A DNA stretch of 64,000 nucleotides from Dichotomocladium elegans (Eukaryota > Mucoromycota > Mucoromycetes > Mucorales > Lichtheimiaceae), in contig JAIXMN010000007.1 of the NCBI GenBank assembly GCA_025716815.1, positions 141,501-205,500 of the forward strand, read 5' to 3'. A program made the translations under genes and the position numbers. Of the stretch, positions 1 through 17,300 are shown one piece after another. The notes beneath the pieces are model-generated. The model was not told where the DNA came from and did not search any database. It saw only the letters and a list, made by a program, of their open reading frames with translations. The stretch's first letter is position 1; each line of letters begins with the position of its first letter.

Positions 1-670
1 CGTATTCATATCTAGAAAATGGCCATTCTTCTTTGATGAATGGGTATACACACAGCTAATCTTATCCTAGCTTTTATATCGGCACCGAACATTCATACAA
101 TGCATACTGAAAGCGAAGTTTAACTAGTATTTCTGTGGATATGTTTTATTAAAACAGCCAGGAGCCGATTCGTACAGAATGGAGAAAACAAAGAGGATGT
201 ATATATTATACAGCAACATCAATATCTTCAGTGATACACACCTATTAGATCAATGTCTCTCCTTGGGTCATAGTATACTATTTCTATAAAAACGAATAGC
301 TGATCACCCACTGAAAAAATGATTGCACTTAGGTGCTGGTATTACAGAGCGAGCGCTAGGATCAAAATTACCATGGTCATGCTTAGCCAGGAAAGGACAG
401 CTTTCCAGAAAGGAGCGTAGCATGGTGAATTACTGAAACCAATACTGCAATAATCAAGAGACTACTATGAACGGCGACATGCTTTCATATACATAGGCAT
501 TCATCGGCACAATTCGTGTGCAAACTGCAATAAACAAAATAATAATAGAAACGCCCGAGCGGGATAAATCGGACGCCGGATCATTTCAACCCGGGAATGA
601 TGTCATATATCAGATCTTTTTGATGTGGGTAACAGGTAAGATTTGAAGCAACATAAAGGGGATTGTGTTC
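1..670. other. intergenic, no gene seen
   Basis: This AT-rich stretch has stops in all frames and no recognisable motif. It probably includes the 3' untranslated region of the small minus-strand gene that ends at 671. Confidence 0.5.
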
Positions 671-970
671 TTAGGTTATCGAAAGAGGGGGGAGTGCTTT
701 CTTGGCAGAGCTAGTAGTCGTATGGCAGACTGCCGTGGCTGTGGAACTGAGGTTGGGCGGTGTTTCGTAAAGCTTATCGTAATATGCATGGATCCACCAA
801 GTGTTGTCATAGCTATCATTGCACTCTAATGGAGGACGGCGTGCGGTCTTTTGGCTTGTGGTATCCTTCGCGCTTTCGGCAGCAAGCTCTGTGAGCCAGC
901 TATTGATGGACTGTAGAACTTGGACAGCTTCGTCAAGCTCGTCCGCAAGCTCGTTGTTCTTGGTATTCAT
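671..970 (-). CDS. small hypothetical acidic protein (99 aa)
   Basis: Single-exon reading frame of 99 codons. The ATG at 970 is preferred over the upstream in-frame ATG at 1159 because the extra 63 residues are low-complexity and run through a TATA-like element (about 1056-1068, minus strand), which lies roughly 90 bp upstream of the chosen start. The N-terminal part (NNELADELDEAVQVLQ) looks like an amphipathic helix; the middle has an aromatic patch (NTWWIHAYYDKLYE); the C-terminus is rich in Ser and Thr. No signal peptide or membrane segment is visible. I do not recognise the family. It is divergent from SMC5, with about 1 kb between the two starts. Confidence 0.5.
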   Translation of the reverse strand: MNTKNNELADELDEAVQVLQSINSWLTELAAESAKDTTSQKTARRPPLECNDSYDNTWWIHAYYDKLYETPPNLSSTATAVCHTTTSSAKKALPPLSIT

Positions 971-2000
971 GGTAAATAAGAAATCTATATCAGGTAGGAG
1001 CGAAGGCAAGGTAGAGACACGAAAAAAAAAAATTATCAAAGACGGCGGAAATTCAGGGTATTTATAATACGCATCCCGACGCTTCACACATGCAAAGTAC
1101 CCCACCCCCAATTTTTTTGCGTGTGCCGCCGATTCATGGCTAGTGACGAGCATTTCCAAAATCGTGAACCGGTTACGGATGTGAACTTGCTTTTAGGGAT
1201 AAGAAGGCCTTTAGTTCGAATGGAATACGTGAGCCCACGAGCCAACTGCTTGAGAATCTGATGAAAAGGACCCAGCCGTCACGCTTGATACAGAGCCTCG
1301 CTGTTTCCTGAAGCATAACAACACTTAATGAGCAAGCAAGCGTGATATACCCAATGATACTATTAGTGTGAACATGATTGATTCCAACCTGCTCACATCG
1401 AGTATTACCAAGATAATTAGTAACCCATTTTGTTGCTCGTATGTCAAAGGGGTGAATAAGAGCCAGATGAATATATAAGAGTCCAGTATTTTACTGCGTG
1501 TAAGGTCCTGGTTCGATCGGCAACTTGGTAAGCCGGACCAGGCTGCGTATTTATCTGGTTCTTACTGAAAATGGGATATTGGGGGGGGGAAGAGAGAGGG
1601 CAAGTGCGAAGACCACCTTGGTAACACAGGATGAGCATGAGGAACAAGGTAAAGATATTTTATTTTATCGCATTCTGACCAGAAAAGATTGATTAGAAGT
1701 AGGGTTCGGTGGTACATACTTTCCACAAATAAACGTTATCGAGCAAGCTCATGCGTTTTACTCTGTTAATCTCCCTTATCTCTCTGGTGGTGTCTTCCAT
1801 CTTGTCATCTCACAAATACAACACACATGTATAGATATCTTACATCCTGAGGAAGAGATTGTACCCTTTGAAATACGCTCCTACAAGTGCTGCGCACGAC
1901 CATGACGCCAAATTTTGAGACGGGCAAAAACGAGGGCGGTCCTAGAATCCTTGTTTAACCTCTTTTGACTCGCGCGTACTTTTTTATTCTCTTCAGTTCA
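971..2000. promoter_or_regulatory. divergent intergenic region upstream of SMC5
   Basis: About 1 kb between two diverging genes. A TATA-like run sits near 1056-1068 for the minus-strand gene. A CT-rich stretch just before 2001 is typical of fungal 5' leaders. A G-rich tract lies at 1580-1588. No open frame here looks coding. Confidence 0.4.
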
Positions 2001-6631
<4,631 letters not shown>

Positions 6632-8016
6632 CGCAATATATATCACCAGGAACATTTTCTTCTTATTACATATAAATCATGTGGTTTTTTAACTAAATAA
6701 GGCCTAATAAGAAAAGTTATTACCCGAACCTGCATTGCCTTTTCCTGTCTGCATCAAAGAAAACTGGCTTCTCTATCTTCACATGGGATGAGCCATCCAT
6801 GATAAGCCGTAATGTATGAATCCAGGCAATACTGTATATGATGGAAGTCCGTGATCTGTTCCGGGATATAAGATGCATGGAGCCACGATATTATAGATGA
6901 AGAGCATCATAGGGAATTGAGACGGATATGCTTAATGGCGGCCTTGGAGAGGTCGTACATGGCTAAAAGATTTCATCAACTCTTGCGGATTCAAGACAAG
7001 TGCTGGCCTGCATCGATAAGCACGTCGATGGCCGACCCCAACCGAAATCCCATATTAGCTGATGCGGAGGAGGGAGAGGCATTCAATTCCATCTAAATGC
7101 AAAGTATGATGCTATAGAGTTATTGTTTTCTCTTTTGCAGGTTTTCCCAATCCACTTCTACTTTTGGATTTCGCGTTGAAAGGTTTGCGGCTCTTGTCTG
7201 CCCTGTTTTTTTTTTTTTGGTTCGGGGGTGGGCGCGCTTTGACACCGTCCTTTTGTCAATCGAAAGGCGGATGCACAATCACACTTTCCCTGTTCGTTTC
7301 GTTGTCGCGCAGACCTTGCTTGTGCAGCTTAACGCGACAATCGTCACAGGCTTCAGGTCGCAACGTGCGCGGGGTCATTGTTGCATCCTTTCAGTATGAT
7401 ACTGCCATCACCTGGCTATGGATAGACGAGAGCGTCCTTTTCCTGGCGCTCCCCTGACATTCAGGCAGATTTTCCCTATCGGATACTCTCAAGTGGATGA
7501 TCTAGCAGGACATCGATTGTATTGCTGCTCTGTAGTATCCGCCAAATTCCCGCACCCCCCTCTCTCCCAAACGGCCCACTGTTTGCCATAGGGCAAGTTT
7601 TTGACATGGTGTCCATTGGGCACATAAACCCCCTCCCATACAGCGCAATGACGGGATGAATCGACCTTGTGTTCGTATTGCATTGCGCACTTTTGCCTGA
7701 AGAGTATCGAAATCACGCGAGAAACTCTTCAACTACCGCGTGCAAGAAGAGCCATCAACTCGAGCAGAATCCGTTGGCAAGACGCCATCGTGAGGCTCTC
7801 ACAAGTTCTTCAAGGCGTAGAGCGGTTCGTTGTTGTGTAACGCTGTTGGATGGAAACATGTGAAATGCACCCTGATGCAAGAATTCATTTGTAAGCACAT
7901 TTATGATAATTTTTTTTTCCGCTTCTTTTTTTTTTCTATCTCTATCTCTCGTTGTCCTTAAGCCATGGACTATTGTTTTTCATTTCTTTCTTTCTTTTCC
8001 ATATACCCCCGGCAGG
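6632..8016. other. intergenic, no recognised gene
   Basis: Contains the SMC5 3' untranslated region, a T-rich tract (7207-7220) and the CT-rich leader of the following carrier gene. Short minus-strand frames around 7490-7870 have a coding-like feel (for example RTALRLEELVRASRWRLANG near 7.8 kb) but cannot be joined into a convincing gene. Confidence 0.35.
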
Positions 8017-9251
8017 ATGGCAACCTCGACACAAAAAGATATTGCCTTTGAAGACTACAAGCTGCCACCCATAGGCCATGCTGTCTCGGGCGCCGTAGGG
8101 TCCACTATTGCAAATCTATTTATCTATCCACTTGACATGTATTACATCCCGCCCCCCTTTTTTGTTGTCCAAACCATGACTCAATCTCATAAGGGCTATA
8201 TATATATATATTTTCTTTTTGCTTTGTGGGATATAAACTAGTGCGACGACACGGCTTCAGCTCGACGACGGTAAAACGAAGCGCGGGATTCTTGAGGTGT
8301 TGACACACATGGTCCAGGACGGCGGGATTAAAAGCCTGTACCAAGGATTGGGTGCCGATACACTCGCGACTGTTCTCTCGAGCTTCATCTACTTTTACTG
8401 CTACACATCCCTGCGCAACGTGCAAGAGAAGCTCAATGTGAAGATGGGACGCTCCTCCGCCACACTCAATGTAGCGCAGGAGCTCTTTCTCGGTGCCGAG
8501 GCGGCCCTGATCTCCAGACTCTTTACAACGCCCGTGTCGAATGTCACCACACGCCTCCAGACCAACAGCGGCAAGGGATTCATGGAGGCCGTGATGGATA
8601 TTTACCATGACAAGGGTATCCGTGGGTTCTGGACTGGTGAGTGACATGTGTGAAAAGTGTCCAAAGGGGTCTTTTTCTGAAAAAAAAAAAAAACCAAATC
8701 TTCCCTTCTGCCTGTGACGAAAACCTGCCATAGGCTACCGCGCATCGATTGTTCTGGTGTCCAACCCATCCATCACGTATTTCTGGTTTGAAAAAACCAA
8801 GGCGTTCTATTTAAAAGCTAACCAGAAGGCGGCCCTGACATCACCCGAGGTGTTTCTGCTGTCCGCCCTCGCAAAATCCGTCGCCACCATGATCACCTAT
8901 CCTTTCATCTTCGTCCGCACAAGCTTGGTCGCCATGAAGAGCTCAGAGAAAAAAGGCATGATCCAGTTCATCCATGACGTCATTGAAAAGGAGGGTCCTC
9001 AGGGCATCTACAAGGTGAAGAGAGATATACATACATATCTAAATGAGCATTCCACACTGCACAACACCCCCCCCCAAGAAAGCTCGGCACATGTATTTAA
9101 CACCATCAACTTGTAGGGTATGCGAGCACAAATCCTGAAAGGGTTCTTCAACCAGGGCATCATGTACATGATCAAGGATCGTGTAGCCACATGGTTAGCG
9201 TTATTGTTTTACACTTCCATGGTCCTCAAGCGGCGATCCCTTCAAAAGTAA
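8017..9251 (+). CDS. peroxisomal membrane mitochondrial-carrier-family protein (PMP47/ANT1/SLC25A17 type)
   Basis: A member of the mitochondrial carrier family. The closest type by pattern is PMP47/ANT1, which exchanges adenine nucleotides across the peroxisomal membrane to fuel fatty-acid activation. Four exons read cleanly: 8017-8138, 8242-8636, 8734-9014 and 9117-9251. Repeat 1 carries the signature PLDIATTRLQ, split by intron 1. Repeat 2 has SRLFTTPVSNVTTRLQ. Repeat 3 has ATMITYPFIFVRTSL. The peroxisomal type is suggested by SSFIYFYCYTSLRN in the second helix and VSNPSITYFWFEK in the fourth. About 310 residues, normal for the family. The C-terminus is basic (LKRRSLQK). Substrate and compartment are inferred from family resemblance. 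Confidence 0.85.
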
Positions 9252-10009
9252 ATACGAAATACTACTAGAAAGCAGCATATCCTGTACATAAACAATTGAG
9301 AGATGTTACCACCATCATCAGCAGCAGCAACAACAACGACAGCAAAAGTACTTGCTCTTGTGCAAGGAATCCTAAAAAACGGCCATCCTATCCTGATGGC
9401 AGTACTATGTGGGCTGTATGGGGGATGAGGGAGGGAAGGAGGGGACGGCTTCCATGCCTCGAACACTGGACACAACAAACATGAGAGCGCATTCCCTCAC
9501 CCCAACCTCAACGAGCTGGTGGGTAGTCGTAGCCCACAGTGTATTACTGTCATGGGCCCGTGTGAGCGCGTCCCTGATGCTCTAGACAACACTTTGTCTA
9601 TTTATTGCTCTCCGAGGGGAGGGGTAGGGAAGGATCAATTGATAACGAACATCTGTTCATATGGATGATGTCCATGGTTATTTCCAGGTTGCGCAAGTCG
9701 ATATGCCAATTGAAGGATATGCGGTTGCTTCAATCGATGAATTGCGAAATCCCCTTTGATTTATTGACGGGACCAAGTTTTGTTATCTCTATCTCTAGTG
9801 AATAAGACAGCAACAAAAGTCCCCTCTGCCGCTGATGTCATTAAACGGCAGAGAGAGAGAGAGAGAGAGAGAAATGATTTTGCACTTTATTTTCAAAAAC
9901 AAATGTCGTAAACAAGGTAAAATAATGACGTATAGAATTGTATAAAGTTGTCGTATCAATAGGAAAAGAGATTTCGTTAGTCAACAGAAAATATTACCCC
10001 ACCCCATAC
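9252..10009. other. intergenic with a GA microsatellite
   Basis: Terminator region of the carrier gene. It contains CAG/AAC-rich short runs near 9320-9345 and a pure GA dinucleotide run at about 9850-9872. No gene is seen. Confidence 0.45.
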
Positions 10010-10370
10010 ACTTTGACTTACCTCCCGCCTCACACCAGCTGTATCCAGATGTGCACGCGGCGGTAACCGCGGTGGAGGATCCCAGAAGCAACGGCAGGGG
10101 CACAATGGCGGGCACGAAGCCGGCGAAAGGCGGACCAGCGGCAAATCACACCGGGTGAGCGCGGGGGACAAGCAGACGGCAGCAAAAAAAAGGGAGGGCC
10201 TTGCCCGAAGGCAGTCAAATCGCGGCCCCACCGAGGAGTCCGGTATCCTTTGGCCTCTCTTCCATGGTTTATCAGTGAGGGTGCGATTGGTCAATCTACA
10301 AAGGACACGGGACGGGGATGTTAGATTCGTATAAAAAGCAAGTCAATATAAAGATTCATACCGGATAACC
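10010..10370. repeat. dispersed repeat, copy 1 (GC-rich)
   Basis: This block resembles 32,900-33,290 in the same order. Shared segments include TCCAGATGTGCA, a 'GGGTGAGCGCGGG(G)GACAAGCAGACG' region, a run of A's before GGGA, 'GGTTTATCA/AGTTTATCA', 'GATTGG(T/C)CAATCTACA' and 'ATATAAAGATTCAT'. Divergence between copies is considerable. It is more GC-rich than its surroundings. No intact frame; probably a decayed mobile element of unknown type, immediately upstream of a Tc1-like fragment. Confidence 0.65.
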
Positions 10371-10553
10371 CATGGAAGAGAGGCTAAGGATATAGAAAAT
10401 CAAGGCCGGAGTAGAGGGCCATAACAACTTTTCGTTTATCCTCCAGCAATGCCATCACTGCATTATAATGCCTTGTCGTATCCATTTCTTCCCATCCAAG
10501 GCCATTCCTCGTCATGGATAACTATCTTATTCCCTACTATTGAAACACGCCGT

Positions 10554-11150
10554 TCATCTGTAGTTGCTGTACTCGCTTTCCAAGAACCTGTTGCGTTTTA
10601 CTTTGCTCTTCGCAACTGACCAAAACTGCTCAATCGGATTGAGTTCAGGCGAATAGGATAGAAGATAGGCGCATTGATATCCTCGAACTATATGAATGGG
10701 TGCATTATCCATTACCAAATAATGACCCTTCATATGTTTATATTTATCCATTTCATCCATGGTAGCCTTAAAGATGCTGCCAGGGTCCTTTTCGTACAGT
10801 GATGCCCATCGCTGAGCTGAACAAACATGGATTCGTAGCTGTTTTGCAGCACCTGATGCACTCGAGGCTTTCTCAACATCCGTTCGAAAAATCTGACCTT
10901 GTCTTGGTCAGTGCATGCTGTGTAAATGCGTTTGATCCCCGCTTCTTTCATCCGAATGTCTGCGTGGCAGTAAGCCCAGAGCTATCTTTGCACGATATGC
11001 TACGCAGATATTCTGTATGAGAACAAACGGATTGCAGAGAGCACCTTTGTAAAAAAATGGATTGCTCATTTCAGAATGTAAATGGGTAGCTTTTTTGTGC
11101 GACATGTTTCGCCGTGCATGCGACATTTGCTTTGGCATCACGCGTAAAGA
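10554..11150 (-). mobile_element. decayed Tc1/mariner-type DDE transposase, copy A
   Basis: Minus-strand fragments encode the second catalytic Asp region (LVMDNAPIH) and the Glu region (YSPELNPIEQFWSVAKSKVKR) of a Tc1/mariner (IS630-superfamily) transposase. Further upstream, on another frame, is a helix-turn-helix-like start (YTACTDQDKVRFFERM). Compared with copy C at 38.25-39.64 kb it lacks about 0.55 kb of the middle, so the first catalytic Asp is gone. Frameshifts separate the pieces. Not functional. Confidence 0.8.
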
Positions 11151-11352
11151 TTTCTGGGCAAAACGCGACTTCTATTTTTGTGATCCTGCGACTTCAGAAC
11201 CGGCTGGGGTACGACTTTAATTTTGGAAAACTTTGTATGTGAAATTTTATTTGTACAATCAAGCAAAGAAAAAGGGAGGAGAAGAAGAAGAAGAAGAAGA
11301 AGGAGAAGAGAGGGATAAAAACACGGTGTCTAGCGCTCTTTGTCTTAAATTT

Positions 11353-14300
11353 TTACAATTCGTCCGCATCATCCTCAATATCCTCAAGTAATTGTCCTTC
11401 TGACCCGTCGTAGTCATCAAGCAGTACATCCGCTGCATGCTCGTCCTGACTCAGTGGATTATATCCCCGACCCCGTTGGGATAGCCACGAAGGCAGCGGG
11501 ATCGAGTGGAGCATGTCCGTCAGATCCGACAGCGAGTGCGGGACAGGGATTCGGGAAAGTAGCCCAATAAGCGCAACAGGAATCACAACCGCAGCAGCAA
11601 CCACTTTAGCCAGCACCGGGTGGGACACGAGACGTGATGTCGACATCTGACTCGAGTCTGGTAGGTGAATACGGCCGCCATGGCTACTACGACGGTATTG
11701 AAGGCAGGTATAGATCAAGCCCGCGCCAAGAATCGGCGCAAGTACGTACAGGACAACCTTGCCACCCGAGGTAGATTTGCCTGGACACCAGTATTTGTCC
11801 CCCTCGTCAAGCGCGATGCCGCCCACACAGGATGTTGCTGCCGTCTTACGGTAGCCTGTGGGATAGTAATAGAATTCCATCGTGCCGTCACACTCGGGAA
11901 TCACTGGCTCAAGACCAGCTACAAGCACACATTCATTGTTCTCGTTACGGACAAAGTTAAAATCACACTCAAAGTCCTCATATGTGCATGTGCAATTGCG
12001 GACCTCCGAATGAGGCTGGACAAGTTTCTCTCCAATATAACAGTCGCGATCTTGGATGCGGCGGTAGTACTTTGTCTAGATAAACAATGTCTGTCAGCCA
12101 TCATGCACACATATTGTTTTTTTCTTTTTTAATTTTACCTCTCGTCCAAACAGACATTTTTCACCACGCGTGTCCTCTGGTGACCAGAGCTCAAAGTCGT
12201 CCGTATCAGGATTGTTCAAGTCGAGATTACATTTCGTTGGATGCAGTCGACTAAAATCAATGTGGTACGCAACCGTCTTGCCACTGCCTTGCTCCTGCCC
12301 GAAAATAACATATTTCTGACTCGTACCATCTGGCTGCGTGATAATGTCAGACACTTGTATGCGATCGTTCTTATTTGCAAATTGATATGTTTTCCACGAG
12401 AGTCCTTCGTTCGTCGTGTACTTGATCATGTTTGTAGGCTCACGGTCCTCAACGAGGATCAAAAGGGCGCCCTGATCAGCAAATTCCCAGATGTGAGAGC
12501 CTTTTTGGATTTCGTGCCACGTGTGGCCTGCATCGCGTGTCAGGAACATATTCCCTTGCTCATACGGCGCCAAGTTCGAGCCAACATTGCCCACGCCAAC
12601 CATCAATCCGACCGCACTTGACAAGCTGAACAGATCCCGCACGTTCTTGCGCTCCGAGTAGCAGTGGAGATTCAAGCGGCACGCCGTTTGGTCAGATCCC
12701 GCACAATCGTATTTATTGCCTGCACTGTCCTTTTCCGGTGCGGGCAGCGGGAACCAATGACCGCCTGCGTCGGCAGTCATAACGGTCGTAAGCTTCTTGG
12801 GATTCCCTGTGTTTGCCTCGCCAGGGTTAGTCACCTTGTTGGCAATTGCAATGCCCTCGATACCCTGCATCTTCTCAAAATCGACAATGCCCATCTCGTT
12901 GCGGTTGGCATTCTCAAGCGAGAGGACATAGTAGCTGCCGTTTGAGTTCGATGTGAAGATGTGACCAAACTCACTCCCGCGGTGGGTATTAGTTGAGACG
13001 TGAATCCACATGGAGTTCACAGATTCCATGATCGTGAACGCCTCAGGTGGAAGATCATAGCCCGCAGGGAAATGGGCAGGTGAAAACGTCTTGCCGTCCA
13101 AACTCACCAGGAGACGGAGCGATCCACCGCCAGAATTGGCCGCAGCGACGATGATGTACTTTCCAAACACAGCCACGCCTGCAACGTCGTCAAAGAGCAC
13201 CTGACTCTCCTTGTAATAGTTGCTTGAGTAGAGAAACTGCACAGGGTTGCCAAAGAAACTTTTTTGGTTTCCGGAATGCTCACGATACTGCTCGCATAGC
13301 ACTGCATGGTGATCCGCTTTTTCGACAGCGCCGTCGTGACCCCAGATGCAGCCGCGCATGTACGTGCCTATGCTATTCCATGTCCGACCATTATCATGAG
13401 AGTAGAACGCTTCAGAGTGGCAGTCGAATGCCATGCTAGAATCGCAGTTTTTCTCGCCAAGGTACAGAAGGTAGTCGGCCTCAAGATTATGGAAGTTCAG
13501 CACAGTTCCTATCAGATTCATGACAGGTGGCAAAGGCACACCCATTTCCTCGTAGTTGCTTCCTTTGTCTTGCGTAGCGTAATGGACCAGTCCATCGGTG
13601 ATGAAATAAGCCTATGCAAAAGAATAACCATCAGTGAACAGTGCACGGCATAATATAATTAGCTTACCCGCTCATCAAACTTAGGGTGTTGGTAGACAGC
13701 AATGACGTTGGTGTCAGGGAACAGCTCCTTCCAGCTGAACCCATCGTCCTCGCTGCCCCACACCCTACCGTCAACCGTACGCACAACCACACGCTGAAAA
13801 GTTTTTATCAGTAATCAAGGATCATCACCATTTCCAATAAAAAGAGTGCTTACATCAGTATCGGTATAATAGATATAGTCGGCCACTTGGTCAGAGAATG
13901 TTGTCTTTGTGCTGAGTACCTCACCCGCCTCGCCACATGTCCATTGTTTCTGTTCTTCAAGATTAATGCCGCCGTTGCATGAGCTCCTTGGATTCTTCTT
14001 GTAGCCTGAGCGGCCCAAGAATTCCTTGTCGCAAGTGCTGGGCCTATCTGGGTGACGTCCATAAAACTCGCATTCGCCTCTTTCATTCCGCCAAAATCCA
14101 AAATCACTATCACAGTCATGTTAGACCTTCCCTATCCTTCAATGCATCTCAACCTTAACCTACCATTCGAAATCGATATCACGGCATTCGCATGATTCCT
14201 TCACAATCTCGGGAGCCTTGAAGGCATCACCCACCTTGCAAACGCGATCCTTTTTGCGGCGCCAATAACCAAGTTTCTGGCCGAGCAAGCAAGCGTCCTC

Positions 14301-17300
14301 GCCTTCGTCATCCTTTGCAATCCATAATTCAAAGTCGTTCTTGCTATCCTCGTTCTCGCTCATCTCGCATTTGCGTTGTTTGGTCTCGCTAAAATCAACT
14401 GTCACGATGACTTGAGCTCGCTGACCTTCGCGCATGTGGCCAAGAATGATGAAACGCAGCGTAGTCGACATTGGGTCTGTAGTTAATGCATTCACGCGCA
14501 CGGGTGTGTCCGAGAACTGGTAAAAATGCCAAGTCTCTCCCTGGTCCCAGGAGTACAGAAGCTCGTTTGTTGGTCCTTCATCATTGATCAATACAAGAAG
14601 CGAACCATGATCACCAAACTCGTATAGGTGCTCGCCATGTTGGATGAGAGACCATGAGTGGCCACCATCACGCGTCAACCAGGTATCGCTTTGATCATAC
14701 GGCAAGAGTTCTGGCCCCACATTTCCTACGCCCATAGCAAGGCCAGGTGCACCTGTGGCAGTGAAAATGGCGCCAGGACCGTGGATGTCTGTACGACTGT
14801 GGAGATTGAGCGTGCAATCACGAGAAGAGCAGTCAAACTCTTTGGGAGCAGCCAGAGGCTGCCACTGGCCGCCATCATCCCAACTGATCATGGTCCGCAC
14901 CCGTTTCTCAACAGCACGATTGCCGACTAGCTCATCCGCATTCATGACCTGGTTGGCCAGAATAATACCCTCTAATCCCTGCATTTTTTCGAAGTCAACA
15001 AATCCATGTGCATCGCCATTGGTATTGTCAAGCGCCATGTGGTAATACGTTCCATTATCATTCGACTTGTAGAGTGTACCATGGGCTTTACCAGCGCCAA
15101 CGGATTTAAAGATATTAAGCAGGATCGCATGGGTCGTTGACTGGAGCACGGTAAAAGTCTATTATCACAAAGGCATAGAGACAAAGCAAGAACGGTGTCA
15201 GTTGGTTTCCCCATTCACTCCCTTTGAGACCTTTATTAATTACTTACGTTACGGTCAATGTAGTGATTAGGTGGGAACTTAGCTTCGGCGAAGTTCTTTC
15301 CGTCCACACTGACATGCAAGATCAGGTCTGTGTTCCTGCTGCTCGATGCAACGGCCATAAAGTCCTCAATGACGAAAAACTCGACGACTCGGTCAAAGAG
15401 CTGCTCCTTTGTTTCACCAAAATCAGTAGTTCGGAAAAGCTTTGAATAATCGCCAATCTGTTCGGCGTCGTAGCCAGCGCAATAGATAGTCTCTTTCTGA
15501 ATATCATATTTCGAATCGCGGCCAAAGATACATTTTTCGACCCACATATCAAGGTTGCCCCAGCTTGACCCATGGTCCTTGCTGATGAAGGCTTCGGAAT
15601 GGCGAGGAGTGCCTTGAGCGTCACCAATAAAGAGTAGCCAGTCACGTTCCTGTGGGTGGAAATCCAACACCTGAGGCACAAATCGACTTGGCGGCAGAGG
15701 CACACGAATATTCTTCCACGTTACATCTTGGCTGTTGATCACGTACATGCCTTTCTCCGTCAGGGCATACGCGCGTGTATTGTCAAACTCATGTAGTATG
15801 ATTGTGTGGACCACATCATCGCTTTCAAGAAGGCGGGTCCATTTGATACCATGTTCCTCTGAAAACCATACCTGGCCATTGCGGAGGCGCACAAGGATAG
15901 ATGGCGAGTCTTTGAAGTATATGAACTGGTCCACCTCGTCTGAAAACTGGGTTGAGTAGTGCTTGATGTCATCATTGGAGGGTTCAGCTTTGCCAGGTCG
16001 CGTGGAGTCATAATCGCCATCACTGTGGCCGGGAGGCGCAGGCGCAAGATTTTCGCTACAGGGGCGCTCAACAGGTTCGTCCAGTCGCTTGCCAAGTTCA
16101 GCGTTGCAGGTGTTGCCGGGAATGAGACGATAGCCGCTCGAGGCAGGATATACGCCGTCCTTGGATGAGCACAAGTCGCCAGTAAGCCGGTCAGGACCAA
16201 CACGTTCGCATTTTCCATCAGGGCCTCGGATAAAGTTGTAGTCGCACTCGTAGTCGGCTTCTGTGCAAGGACATTCTTTCATTTCTGAAGCGGGTTCCTC
16301 AAAATCACGGCCAACGTAACAGTCTCGGTCTGCTTTGCGGCGGTAGAACATTTGCTCATGGCCCATCAAGCAGTCCGGGCCGTCAGTGAGATCGCGGGCA
16401 TACCATTTTTCAAAGTCGCTCTTGCTCTCGTCATGTTCATCGAGCTCGCATTGACGCGGCTGAACAGCTGAGAAGTCGAGATGAATGGAATGGGTGTGAC
16501 TGTCTGATCCGCGCGAGGAGCCTATAAGTAAAAAGCTACGGGATGTGGAGGCATGGTCGGTCGTCAAGATACGGGCGCGGATGTTGACACTGAGATCAAG
16601 TCTTTCCCAGTGACCGCCGCGGTCTTTACTCCACCAGACATGGTCAACCTCCTTTTCGTCGTCTACCATGACAAGCAAGCCGCCCATGTCCCCAAACTCG
16701 TATTTGTGTGCGCCTTCGCGTACCATCCTCCAAGTTAATCCGCCATCGGTTGAGAGGAACGTGTCACACTCGTCGTACTCCAGAAGCGAACGTCCGTAAT
16801 GACCTACGCCCATCGCTACGCCGACAGCAGCCTTGGACGAAAATACCTGACCAGCATTGTGGATAGAAGTGACCGAGTGTAGATGAAGAGCGCACTAGAG
16901 GAAAGGATTCAGAGGCATACACTTTCGCTTTTATCTCTCTCTGGCTTACCTCTCCGTCCTCACTGTCACACCTGATGTCGTTCTGATCCATGTCTTTGAC
17001 TTTCTGGATGGACGTCCATGTGGAGCCGTCATCAAAACTAATGCGGGTCTGAATATCTTTCTTACCGCCAGCAGTGGCGCGCTCATGGTTTGCAACCACA
17101 TTGGCGATCATAACTCCCTCAACGCCTTGCATACGCTCAAAATCGACAATGCCAAGACTGTTACGGTTGGTATAATCGAGGCTTTTTACAAAAAATGTGC
17201 CGTTCGAGTTCGACTTGTAAAGCGCGCCCATTTCGGAGAGAGGGTTCGTGAGAACATCAACAAGCAGGGAATGACCTGTCGATTCGACAATTGTGTAGGC

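Noticed and set aside
1495..1560. Possible tRNA-like B-box (GGTTCGATC) near 1510
   Set aside because: No acceptor stem, D-arm or anticodon arm can be folded around it.
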